Source: Terriglobus sp. RCC_193
GTDB lineage: Bacteria > Acidobacteriota > Terriglobia > Terriglobales > Acidobacteriaceae
Assembly: GCF_041355105.1 (NCBI RefSeq)
Contig: NZ_JBFUPK010000001.1
Location: 1,612,001 to 1,676,000 of the forward strand
Direction of reading: 5' to 3'
DNA: 64,000 bases
Numbering within the stretch: position 1 is the stretch's first letter; the number at the start of each line of letters is the position of its first letter. Positions 8,420 through 15,112 of this stretch are shown here, piece after piece. The notes under the pieces are model-generated. The model had not been told where the DNA came from and searched no databases. It saw only the letters and a program-made list of their open reading frames with translations. The translations under genes were made by a program, and so were the position numbers.

Positions 8420-8488
8420 TTATGGCGCGCGCATACGCTTCACTCTCTCGTCATACGTGTTGTAGATAGAACAACAACCTTTGCTCAT
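8420..8488 (-). CDS. 22-codon small ORF with tandem cysteines (leader peptide or microprotein)
   Basis: The minus-strand frame ATG 8488 to TAA 8420 encodes 22 residues, starting MSKGCCSIYN and ending KRMRAP. A weak ribosome-binding site (CAGGGA) lies about 6 bases upstream. It begins 31 bases after the DsbD-alpha-like gene and is followed by two terminator-like hairpins before the next gene. Two readings are possible: a small last gene of the upstream operon, or a leader peptide whose translation influences the hairpins. Unlike the three cysteine-run ORFs elsewhere in the window, it has no adjacent promoter and its cysteines are near the N-terminus. Confidence 0.45.
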   Translation of the reverse strand: MSKGCCSIYNTYDERVKRMRAP

Positions 8489-8519
8489 AGCGATCCCTGT
8501 ATTACCAACTGAAAGCAAC

Positions 8520-8981
8520 TTAAGAAGCGTTTACCTTTGCCACTAAATGAATGGTTCGCGGTGGCATGCACGTTGTATCGCTGCACATCTGAAACCGAAC
8601 CGCCAACGGAATCTCGCCCGATCCCTGCGTCGTGGATTTCACCGGAACGTTCAACAGGAAAGTTCCCATGAAGTATTCCGTATCAAGATTGAAACTTGCG
8701 TCGTGATGCTGGACCGGGTTGCTGCCTGTAATCGCTCCGTCCAGTGAGAAAGGTGTTCCTTGCTCCACGCGAATCACCAACGGCAACGGTCCACCGGGTG
8801 ACTGCTTCGCTGAATACACGTGCCATCCATTCTCCACCTCTGCATGCAAAACGACGACATAGTCTCCTGCGTGCGCCGCCGGTTTCGCAGAAGCGCTCCA
8901 CTGCACATTCCCCGGCCTCTGCGCAGCAGCGCCAACCGCAGAGATCAGAAGTAGTGTCAGTGCTGAAAGTACTTTGTTCAT
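8520..8981 (-). CDS. Secreted DsbD N-terminal (alpha) domain-like protein
   Basis: 153 residues with a clear signal peptide (MNKVLSALTLLLISAVGAAAQ). The mature part resembles the immunoglobulin-like N-terminal domain of DsbD: GWHVYS, then FQMCSDTTCMPPRT near the C-terminus, whose two cysteines match the domain's redox-active pair and the typical CxPP ending. DsbD-alpha passes electrons to periplasmic thiol partners. Here it is a stand-alone protein without the membrane domain, next to cytochromes and in the same cluster as a TlpA-like protein. Its electron source is therefore not in the window. It starts 5 bases after the stop of the upstream cytochrome gene. Confidence 0.8.
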   Translation of the reverse strand: MNKVLSALTLLLISAVGAAAQRPGNVQWSASAKPAAHAGDYVVVLHAEVENGWHVYSAKQSPGGPLPLVIRVEQGTPFSLDGAITGSNPVQHHDASFNLDTEYFMGTFLLNVPVKSTTQGSGEIPLAVRFQMCSDTTCMPPRTIHLVAKVNAS

Positions 8982-8986
8982 CTCAA

Positions 8987-9424
8987 TTACTTCCCTTCAA
9001 ATTGTGGGGGATGCATTTGTCCAAGATGGCAATTTCCGCATGTAATAGGCGGCGAATACTGCCGATCCCCCAGGGTGCCCAGATATTTTTCATTAATGTC
9101 CTGGGTCATACGCATCATCGCGCGGGCTGTCTCTTTCCTTGGATTCTCATCCGACGCATAGTTCACCTGTTTCGAATCCGGATCCTGGTCATGGCAAAAG
9201 CTGCAATCCACACCGAGATCCTTCTGCATCTGCGCCATACGTGTATAGACATCCGGCAGTGATGAGCCCTTTGGCAATACTTTCAGGTTTGTTGGCTTTG
9301 GGAGCGCCGCAGTTTGAGCGTACGGTCCACCTTCTGCATGGAGATAGCCAACCGCCCCCTTCGCCAAAAACAAAATACCGAGCACGCCTGCCGCAAACCA
9401 CGGCCCGCTGCGCAATTGCATCAT
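8987..9424 (-). CDS. Diheme c-type cytochrome, photosynthetic reaction-centre cytochrome subunit-like
   Basis: 145 residues with an N-terminal membrane anchor or signal (WFAAGVLGILFLAKGAVGYL). Two heme motifs are visible, CSFCH near residue 76 and CGNCH near residue 129, in the arrangement LGVDCSFCHDQ ... ITCGNCHLGQMHPP. This short two-heme version of the reaction-centre cytochrome family is common in non-phototrophic Acidobacteria. Partners and redox role are unknown. The start codon overlaps the stop of the upstream CHRD gene as ATGA, which indicates translational coupling. Confidence 0.85.
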   Translation of the reverse strand: MMQLRSGPWFAAGVLGILFLAKGAVGYLHAEGGPYAQTAALPKPTNLKVLPKGSSLPDVYTRMAQMQKDLGVDCSFCHDQDPDSKQVNYASDENPRKETARAMMRMTQDINEKYLGTLGDRQYSPPITCGNCHLGQMHPPQFEGK

Positions 9425-9849
9425 TGCGCCTTCACAACCTGACCGCGGATCTCACCACCTGGGTTCGCTGACGTATGCAGGTTGAAGTACCACTTGCCAT
9501 CCAGCAGATCCTTTGCCTGATCCGCGGTCACACTGGCAGTCCCGTCAACAGGACTATCGAACGGCGCCTTCACTGGGACCTGAGGCTTTGCATTCGTGCC
9601 GGGTGCCGCAGGGCCATGAAAATGTGCGGCGACGACAGGTCCCGTTAATCCCTGGTACTCCACGTGATACTTCAATGTATTCGTATCCGTATCCAACGTT
9701 GCCGTCAACGTTCCCGTCCCCGAAACCTGTTTCGCAGGAACTTCTTCGCCACCGGTAAGGGCAGCCCTCAGCTTGATGGATTCTGCGTGCAGTGAAAGTG
9801 ACGCAAAACCGAGTGCAACCGTTGCTGCCAGTACCTGAATTTTTCTCAT
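9421..9849 (-). CDS. Exported CHRD-domain protein
   Basis: 142 residues from ATG 9849, which has AAGGAG upstream; earlier in-frame codons lack one. A signal peptide (MRKIQVLAATVALGFASLSLHA) is followed by one CHRD domain: LRAALTGGEEVPA at its start, VVAAHFHGPAAPG in the middle and WYFNLHTSANPGGEIRGQV at its end. The CHRD domain was named after chordin; its bacterial function is not established. The protein is probably periplasmic or surface-exposed. It is the second of two adjacent CHRD genes and overlaps the cytochrome gene by 4 bases. Confidence 0.88.
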   Translation of the reverse strand: MRKIQVLAATVALGFASLSLHAESIKLRAALTGGEEVPAKQVSGTGTLTATLDTDTNTLKYHVEYQGLTGPVVAAHFHGPAAPGTNAKPQVPVKAPFDSPVDGTASVTADQAKDLLDGKWYFNLHTSANPGGEIRGQVVKAQ

Positions 9850-9863
9850 TCTTTCTCTCCTTA

Positions 9864-10355
9864 CTAGTTTGTTTTGCTTACTAACCGCACGACACCGCGG
9901 ATTTCGCCTTCTGGGTGTTTCTCGGTTGTCACATTGAAATACCAGCGGCCCGCCAACAACTCCTGCTCTTCCTCTTGGTCGAGCCACGCTGTTCCCGTGA
10001 CTAGCCTTGCATCTGGCCGCGGCGCTGCCACTGTGGCCCAGCCAGCCCGATCAATCGCAGCCGCAGAAAAGAACTTCGCATTCGTGGCCGGTCCGGAAAG
10101 ATTGAGAAAGCGTGCGTTAAATCGCAATACATGGGTTTCAGAATCGTACGTTCCAGTTACATCTCCACTGGCGGGTTCGCTGTTGCTTGGCAACGCGATC
10201 GCGCCATCAAGATCAGCCTTCAATGCATACACTTTTACGAGTGGCGTGGAAGACGAGGCAAGGCCACTCTTTCTTCCACTTGCCGATATCGGATTCGCAG
10301 CCAGCACAAGTGCCAGGGCCACGGTGAATATGGGAAATCGCTGAGTCGATGACAT
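9864..10355 (-). CDS. Exported CHRD-like protein, divergent paralogue
   Basis: 163 residues from ATG 10355 with CAGGTGA upstream. After a signal sequence (FPIFTVALALVLAANPISA) the protein repeats the CHRD pattern in diverged form: VYALKADLDGAIALP, then GPATNAKFFSAAA and the conserved ending WYFNVTTEKHPEGEIRGVV. The His-containing HFHGP motif of its neighbour is replaced here by KFFSA, so any metal or ligand site may be lost. It is the first gene of the minus-strand cluster. Its 180-base leader contains a cysteine-run leader ORF and two hairpins. Confidence 0.8.
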   Translation of the reverse strand: MSSTQRFPIFTVALALVLAANPISASGRKSGLASSSTPLVKVYALKADLDGAIALPSNSEPASGDVTGTYDSETHVLRFNARFLNLSGPATNAKFFSAAAIDRAGWATVAAPRPDARLVTGTAWLDQEEEQELLAGRWYFNVTTEKHPEGEIRGVVRLVSKTN

Positions 10356-10462
10356 GAAATCACCTGCGCATTGCAATGCCAAAGCGGTGAATTGCGATGA
10401 AGCCTGCAGCCGCTCAAATACGGAAGCAGTTGGCATTCATGGATGTAAAGGAAGCGAAACTC

Positions 10463-10500
10463 GTAGGCGCACGGCGCTCTACCTATAGGTGAAGACCTAT
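10463..10500 (-). promoter_or_regulatory. Overlapping hairpins after the cysteine leader ORF
   Basis: On the minus strand ATAGGT-CTTC-ACCTAT (10500-10485) forms a tetraloop hairpin that covers the leader ORF's stop codon. A second stem, GTAG(A)GCGC-CGT-GCGCCTAC (10482-10463), follows. The palindrome ACCTATAGGT (10481-10490) overlaps both, so alternative pairings are possible, as expected for translation-controlled folding. No T-run follows, so if this attenuates it may involve Rho or ribosome access. Confidence 0.45.
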
Positions 10501-10535
10501 CGGGAGCAACAACAAAGCTGCGACAGAGTACGCAT
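10497..10535 (-). CDS. Cysteine-run leader peptide MRTLSQLCCCSR
   Basis: ATG 10535 to TAG 10497 encodes 12 residues, MRTLSQLCCCSR, with codons TGT TGT TGC before the last two. There is no ribosome-binding site; the ATG lies 7 bases after a -10-like element, so the transcript should begin at or next to the start codon. The ORF lies 141 bases upstream of the first CHRD gene and its stop codon is inside a hairpin. The design matches a leader peptide that senses charged tRNA-Cys. It is too short for automatic gene calling. Confidence 0.6.
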   Translation of the reverse strand: MRTLSQLCCCSR

Positions 10536-10570
10536 GAGAGAAACGTTAACACATGCGTCACAGATGTCAA
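10535..10570 (-). promoter_or_regulatory. Sigma70-like promoter giving a leaderless leader ORF
   Basis: On the minus strand TTGACA (10570-10565) and TAACGT (10548-10543) are separated by 16 bases, and the leader ORF's ATG follows after 7 bases. The -35 is consensus; the -10 matches at three positions only. Confidence 0.55.
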
Positions 10571-10711
10571 GTCTACGGATTATCGCAAAGCCTCCTGAAG
10601 AGGCAAGGATTAAGTTTTTGTTGTTCTATTTCAGATCGTAACTGAAAGAAAAATAAAGCCTCAGCGAAGCGGTCATCCAATAGCAAACGTCTCTTTCAAG
10701 AAAACATCTAC

Positions 10712-10748
10712 TTGACGCCCCGCAAGCGGGTGTTTACTTTTAACCTTA
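10712..10748 (+). promoter_or_regulatory. Sigma70-like promoter giving a leaderless leader ORF
   Basis: TTGACG (10712-10717), a 17-base spacer and TACTTT (10735-10740) are followed after 7 bases by the leader ORF's ATG. The spacer holds a perfect dyad CCCGC-AA-GCGGG (10719-10730) that could be an operator. This promoter diverges from the one ending at 10570. Confidence 0.55.
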
Positions 10749-10786
10749 TGCACATTGCATCCAGACTGTGTTGTTGTTGCCGCTAA
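10748..10786 (+). CDS. Cysteine-run leader peptide MHIASRLCCCCR
   Basis: ATG 10748 to TAA 10786 encodes 12 residues, MHIASRLCCCCR, with four successive Cys codons (TGT TGT TGT TGC) just before the final CGC. No ribosome-binding site precedes it; the start codon is 7 bases after the -10 element, predicting leaderless translation. The TlpA-like gene starts 104 bases downstream. The similarity to the leader at 10497-10535 in length, ending and promoter spacing argues against chance. Its likely role is to sense cysteine supply. The intervening 104 bases hold only a weak stem (10813-10831). Confidence 0.62.
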   Translation: MHIASRLCCCCR

Positions 10787-10890
10787 CGCAGGCACCACAC
10801 AGTCGTTTGTGCAGCCCGGACAGAACGGGTTCGTCTTCCGACCAAATTTTCTGATCACACCCACAACCTGATTTGAACGGAGTCTTCGTC

Positions 10891-12204
10891 ATGAAGCTTT
10901 CTGGACGCGTACTCGCATCCTCCTTGGCTGCTGTGTCTCTTCTGCAGTTCACGCCTGCGCTATTTGCACAAACCTCATCCGCGAAACTGACAACAGGTGT
11001 ATGGCAAGGCGTGGCAAAGGTGCGTGATACCGAAATTCCCATTACCATCCGTATTTCGCGTAATGGATCTAAGTTAGAAGCAGCGTTTCTCAATGGCCCT
11101 GCGACCAATCCTGATATCTCTCCTGCCAGTTCAGTAACGCTCGATGGCAATCATCTCGTAGCGTCATTCGATTACTTCGCGCGCACGCTTGACGCTACTG
11201 TAGACGGTGATTCGCTGACAGGAACCTATGGCGCAACGCATCCGGGCAAGCGCCCCGCGCCTCCCACGCCATTCACCGCAAAGCGCGTCGCGAAACTGTC
11301 GGATCCAACTTCATCGCCGAATGCTCCTAACATCTCCGGCTCCTGGGAGATTGCCACGAAGAGCAACAAGGGTGAAGGCGCATGGGAATTACGAATTGAT
11401 CCGCCTACTGGGAAATCTCCTGTAATCAAAGCAGCCATTCAGCGTATTGACGGCGATACTGGCGGCCTATGGGGCACATGGAATGGAAACAGCTATACGC
11501 TGGGACATTTCACCGCAGCGGGTGGCGCAGCCTATTCCATAACGCCTCAGGCAGACGGAACGCTCATAGTGAAGAGCCTTCTTGGCGGAGTTCATGGCTC
11601 ATCGCCTGAATTCACCGCACATCGGCCAGACGAAGCGCGGAAGCTCAATCTACCCACCCCTACCGACACAACGCAACAAACCTCCATCAAAGACCCCAAT
11701 GCGCCACTCACCTTCAGCTTTCCTGATCTGAATGGCAAGGTGCTTTCTAATACCGATGCGCAGTTCCGTGGCAAAGTGGTCATCGTTGCGATAGGCGGCT
11801 CATGGTGCCCCAACTGCCACGACGAAGCTGGCCTTCTCGTGAGCCTGTATAAGCGCTTCCATTCCAAAGGGCTTGAGATCGTGAACCTTGACTTCGAACA
11901 GGGCGATCCGGAAACCGATACGTCTCGTCTGAAGGCCTTCGTCCAGCACTATGGCATCACCTATCCCGTGCTTCTTGCTGGAACAACCGATCAACTCAAC
12001 GAGAAAATCCCACAGGGTGTCAATCTTAACTGCTGGCCTACTTCGTTCTTCGTTGGCCGCGATGGTCTGGTGAAAGAAACCCATGCAGGCTTTGCAGGCC
12101 CCGGCAACACCGCCGGCCACATTGCACTCGAACACGAAGTTACAGCCCTGGTAGAGAAGCTGCTTGCACAACCTGCTCCCAGCCAAAGCGCAAAGCTGAA
12201 CTAA
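10891..12204 (+). CDS. Exported TlpA-like thioredoxin-fold protein, paralogue of the 5430-6809 product
   Basis: 437 residues from ATG 10891 (GGAG upstream) with a signal peptide ending near ALFAQ. The N-terminal 230 residues contain the same two beta-rich halves as the paralogue: LTTGVWQGVAKV, then ISGSWEIATKSN and IQRIDGDTGGLWGTW. The C-terminal thioredoxin domain has active site GSWCPNCH near residues 304-310 and a later VGRDGLVKETHAGFAGP. It probably exchanges thiols in the periplasm. It is transcribed away from the cytochrome/CHRD cluster, from a promoter with its own cysteine-run leader, and ends at a strong bidirectional hairpin. Confidence 0.85.
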   Translation: MKLSGRVLASSLAAVSLLQFTPALFAQTSSAKLTTGVWQGVAKVRDTEIPITIRISRNGSKLEAAFLNGPATNPDISPASSVTLDGNHLVASFDYFARTLDATVDGDSLTGTYGATHPGKRPAPPTPFTAKRVAKLSDPTSSPNAPNISGSWEIATKSNKGEGAWELRIDPPTGKSPVIKAAIQRIDGDTGGLWGTWNGNSYTLGHFTAAGGAAYSITPQADGTLIVKSLLGGVHGSSPEFTAHRPDEARKLNLPTPTDTTQQTSIKDPNAPLTFSFPDLNGKVLSNTDAQFRGKVVIVAIGGSWCPNCHDEAGLLVSLYKRFHSKGLEIVNLDFEQGDPETDTSRLKAFVQHYGITYPVLLAGTTDQLNEKIPQGVNLNCWPTSFFVGRDGLVKETHAGFAGPGNTAGHIALEHEVTALVEKLLAQPAPSQSAKLN

Positions 12205-12220
12205 GACGAATGAAACGTAA

Positions 12221-12252
12221 AGACGGCGATCAGGATTTCCTGATCGCCGTCT
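12221..12252. terminator. Strong bidirectional terminator hairpin
   Basis: A perfect stem (AGACGGCGATCAGGA and its complement, 12221-12235 and 12238-12252) lies between convergent genes. On the minus strand it is followed by TTTACGTTT; on the plus strand by TACTGCA. Confidence 0.85.
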
Positions 12253-12294
12253 TACTGCATGTGAACCCGGATCCACGAGATGTTTACGCTCTGC

Positions 12295-12699
12295 TCAGGA
12301 AAGGAATTCCGGATCCACTGGAATCTGAAGCGCATTGGCAAGCGAATTGGTATGGGCCGCCGTACTGACAACTGCAAGAAACTCACCGTACTGTTCCTCA
12401 GTAAGTCCCTTGGCACGCGCTGCAGCGGTGTGTGAATGCGTGCAATAGATGCAGCTATTCACGGTAGAGACTGCAATGTAGATCAGTTCTTTCGTGAGCG
12501 GATCGAGCGCCCCAGGCTCAATCATTACCTTCTTCACTCGCGCCCATGTCTGTTCCAACAGATCCGGTTGATTGGCAAGCGCTCGCCAGAAATTATTTAC
12601 AAAATCTGATTTGCGGGTCGCCCGGATGTCATCAAATACAGCGTTGCACCTAGCGTCCGCTGCCACATCATCGTCTGTCCATAGTCGTACCGTAGCCAT
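12295..12699 (-). CDS. Carboxymuconolactone decarboxylase / AhpD-like protein
   Basis: 134 residues from ATG 12699, which follows GGAGACTGGAAG; earlier in-frame starts lack such a site. The AhpD core is complete: ELIYIAVSTVNSCIYCTHSH carries the Glu, the CxxC pair and the His of the proton-relay site near residues 72-91. AhpD-like proteins act as alkylhydroperoxidase-type thiol enzymes or as decarboxylases; the CxxC favours a redox function. The gene is convergent with the TlpA-like gene. It lies 80 bases downstream of the sialidase gene's stop, on the same strand. Confidence 0.85.
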   Translation of the reverse strand: MATVRLWTDDDVAADARCNAVFDDIRATRKSDFVNNFWRALANQPDLLEQTWARVKKVMIEPGALDPLTKELIYIAVSTVNSCIYCTHSHTAAARAKGLTEEQYGEFLAVVSTAAHTNSLANALQIPVDPEFLS

Positions 12700-12779
12700 C
12701 TTCCAGTCTCCAATCTGCGTATGCAGGATGCCACATCTCCATCGCATCTTGTATTACCCCCAAGAAAGACTTGGCAGGT

Positions 12780-13973
12780 TTATGGCTTGTACTCACCCGT
12801 TGTCGTGCCTTGCTTGATCCAGCTCTCCTCTATCAAAACGGTTTTTATCCCGAGACGACGATACGTATAGCTTGCCATGATCTTTCCATTCGCAAGTTGC
12901 AGAACTGCTGGGTAGCTATATTCCATACGTTCCCCTTTGGGCAGTGGCCCATAACTATCGCGCGTCTCCATATCGCGGACATATTTCCATGTAACACCGC
13001 CATCGCTGGAGAGCGCAATCGACACAGGAACACGTTCGCCGGACTGGGTAACATGGCCGGGTTTATGTCCAGAGGTATTGTTAAATACCATGGCGATGTT
13101 CCCATCGCGGAGCTTCGCTGCCTGGATGGAGGCATTGTTATTCGGTAATGGCGTCGGCTCCGGAGCCGTCCAGTTGCAGCCATCGGTGGATGTTGAACGA
13201 TGAATGAAGTCCGCAAAGCGGCTGCGGTAGAACGCTACATAACGTCCGGGTGCCTGCTTCACAATACTCATCTGCACCATGCCCTCAGACTTTGGAACCC
13301 TGCACTCCTTCCATGTCTGCCCTCCATCCGCACTTAATTTGACGACGGAATAGTTTGTTTCCGCACCCTTCGTAATGCCTGCGCTGGTTGAGTAGTAGAT
13401 AGGAAGCAGAAGCTCGTTGTGCTCGCCCTGAACAAATGGTTGACGCGTGAATGCCCCAGCTTCTGGAAAAAGAACCACCGGCGCACTCCATGTTTTTCCA
13501 CCGTCTTTAGAAACAGACTTAAGCACCTGTGCATCTGCCTGTCCTTTGCCTGCAGTTTGTGCTGTGTGCAGGATCCAGATCTCTCCGTTGGAAGCCTGAT
13601 ACGCAACAGGGTTCTGATAAGACTTGGCCAGATCATGGTCGACACGGACAGGCTTACCCCAAGTCATTGACCCTTTGGGAAGAATCGACGCAACAATGGC
13701 CACATCCGATTGCCCTTCGGCGGTTCCTGAAAACCATACACAGAGAAGATCGCCGTTCTTCAGTTGCAGCAGATTCGACGCGTGCGAAGACGCAAACAGT
13801 TTCGGAAGGAAAGCCGATTTGGCCCCCGGTAAATTCTTATCAGGAGACAGTTTCGCCGAAAGACCGTCAGGAGCTTCGATATTCGCTGTCGGCGATACGT
13901 ATTTTTTCTGACTGTTCCCTGCAACACTCAATGAAGCCAGCAGCATGCCTGTAGCAACCCGATGCATCCTCAT
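12780..13973 (-). CDS. Secreted sialidase-like exo-glycosidase (BNR/Asp-box repeats)
   Basis: 397 residues if started at ATG 13973, which has GAGGAG 8 bases upstream; ATG 13997 is an alternative. A signal peptide (VATGMLLASLSVAG) is followed by a six-bladed propeller-type sequence. Three Asp boxes are visible: SKDGGKTW, SADGGQTW and SSDGGVTW. Other landmarks are CVWFSGTAEGQSD near the start, PIYYST and, near the end, YSYPAVLQLANGKIMASYTY. The family includes GH33 sialidases and related exo-glycosidases that release terminal acidic sugars. Nearby minus-strand genes encode a GH2 enzyme, TonB receptor and sugar-acid transporter, so glycan use is the likely setting. Confidence 0.82.
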   Translation of the reverse strand: MRMHRVATGMLLASLSVAGNSQKKYVSPTANIEAPDGLSAKLSPDKNLPGAKSAFLPKLFASSHASNLLQLKNGDLLCVWFSGTAEGQSDVAIVASILPKGSMTWGKPVRVDHDLAKSYQNPVAYQASNGEIWILHTAQTAGKGQADAQVLKSVSKDGGKTWSAPVVLFPEAGAFTRQPFVQGEHNELLLPIYYSTSAGITKGAETNYSVVKLSADGGQTWKECRVPKSEGMVQMSIVKQAPGRYVAFYRSRFADFIHRSTSTDGCNWTAPEPTPLPNNNASIQAAKLRDGNIAMVFNNTSGHKPGHVTQSGERVPVSIALSSDGGVTWKYVRDMETRDSYGPLPKGERMEYSYPAVLQLANGKIMASYTYRRLGIKTVLIEESWIKQGTTTGEYKP

Positions 13974-13993
13974 TTTCAGCACTCCTCGATTCA

Positions 13994-14185
13994 TCATTCT
14001 TTAGACCGGAACATCGTATCCATCCGATCTAGCTCACGAAAACATGGAGACTCATTAACCTGTAATCTCCGCTCTTGAGAATGAAGCAGTAGATAAACTC
14101 GCCGCTGCGTGAAAGCATCCGTAATGTAGCGCGCCATTAGCATGTCATTCGGCAGGTTCAATCGAATTTCTGAGGGTTTGTCTTC
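13994..14185 (-). pseudogene. Possible C-terminal gene remnant upstream of the sialidase gene
   Basis: A minus-strand frame runs without interruption from the glycerophosphodiesterase start region to a stop at 13994. It has a protein-like composition (RLNLPNDMLMARYITDAF, then RVYLLLHSQERR and ELDRMDTMFRSKE). No start with a ribosome-binding site is visible and no family is recognised. It ends 20 bases before the sialidase start, where an operon partner would be. It may be the surviving 3' end of a gene cut by the plus-strand insertion at 14186-15019. The coding nature is not proven. Confidence 0.3.
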
Positions 14186-15019
14186 GTGTTGAAAGCAAGT
14201 GTCATTTGTCTTCTGGCCCTGACCACCGGCAGGCTCTTTTCCCAATCGCCTCAAGCTGCGTATCAGCCAGCTCCTGCCTTAGCCACAGTTCCGGGCAAGA
14301 TCGTGATTATTTCCCATCGCGGGGAACACCTCCACCATCCTGAAAATACACTCGTCGCATTTCTTGCCGCTGCTGACGCTGGCGCAGACTACATTGAGCT
14401 GGACGTGCGCACCACCTCTGACGGCAAACTGATTCTCATGCACGACAAAACGGTCGACAGAACAACCAATGGCACAGGCGACGTAAGGAACCATACCTTC
14501 AATGAAATTCGCTCATTGGACGCTGGCGCTAAGTTTTCGCCAGCATTTACTGGGACCAAAGTGCCCACTTTCGACGAAGCTCTTGATCTCGCACGCAACA
14601 GAATCAACGTCTATGTCGACACGAAAGATGCCGACCCGCAACAGGTTGTGGACACGATCGTTCGACACAGCATGCAGGATCACGTGATCATCTATGGCAA
14701 TCCATTCCTGCTGTTTGAGGTCCATAAAATTCTGCCCGCCTTACGTTTGATGCCCGAGGCTCAGAATGCCGATGTCGCCCGTTTCCTTTTGCATTCCATG
14801 CCGCTTTCCGTCCTCGCATTCGACGCATCCGATTTTCAAAAACCGATTATTCAGGTTGCAAAGGAAGCGCATGCACAGGTATTTGTTGACCGTCTGAATG
14901 AAGCCGACACACCCGAGTTCTGGCAAAAAGCCATCGACGAAGGAGCCGATGGCATCCAGACAAACCGTCCAGAGGCGCTGGCCAACTACCTTCGCCAACA
15001 CGGTCTGGCAACACATTAA
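14186..15019 (+). CDS. Exported glycerophosphodiester phosphodiesterase
   Basis: 277 residues from GTG 14186 (TGAGGG upstream), with a hydrophobic leader (ASVICLLALTTGRLFSQS). The GDPD barrel signatures are all present: IISHRGEHLHHPENTLVAF near residue 38, then YIELDVRTTSDGKLILMHDKTVDRTTNG, giving the His/Glu/Asp metal and catalytic residues. The family hydrolyses glycerophosphodiesters to glycerol 3-phosphate and an alcohol. It is the only plus-strand gene in this stretch and is flanked on both sides by truncated minus-strand frames, which suggests that it was inserted or that neighbouring genes were deleted. Confidence 0.88.
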   Translation: MLKASVICLLALTTGRLFSQSPQAAYQPAPALATVPGKIVIISHRGEHLHHPENTLVAFLAAADAGADYIELDVRTTSDGKLILMHDKTVDRTTNGTGDVRNHTFNEIRSLDAGAKFSPAFTGTKVPTFDEALDLARNRINVYVDTKDADPQQVVDTIVRHSMQDHVIIYGNPFLLFEVHKILPALRLMPEAQNADVARFLLHSMPLSVLAFDASDFQKPIIQVAKEAHAQVFVDRLNEADTPEFWQKAIDEGADGIQTNRPEALANYLRQHGLATH

Positions 15020-15097
15020 TGTCTTTGCAAACACCGCTGCCACGGCACGACCTAGACCGCTATTGGCACCTGTAACAATGGCAATCTTGGCTGGCAA
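15020..15097 (-). pseudogene. N-terminal fragment of a short-chain dehydrogenase
   Basis: From a TTG at 15097, preceded by GGAGATGAATC, the frame reads MPAKIAIVTGANSGLGRAVA and then AVFAKT. This is the Rossmann beta-alpha start of an SDR oxidoreductase with the TGxxxGxG cofactor motif. After about 26 residues the similarity stops exactly where the 3' end of the plus-strand phosphodiesterase gene begins. It stands 15 bases after the GH2 gene on the same strand, so an intact SDR was probably the next gene of that operon. The rest is missing. Confidence 0.7.
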
Positions 15098-15112
15098 GAT
15101 TCATCTCCATCG

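Noticed and set aside
10600-10650. A plus-strand frame with tandem Cys codons (FCCSISD) near 10619
   Set aside because: No start codon in frame, no promoter at the right distance, and it lies between the two better-supported leaders.
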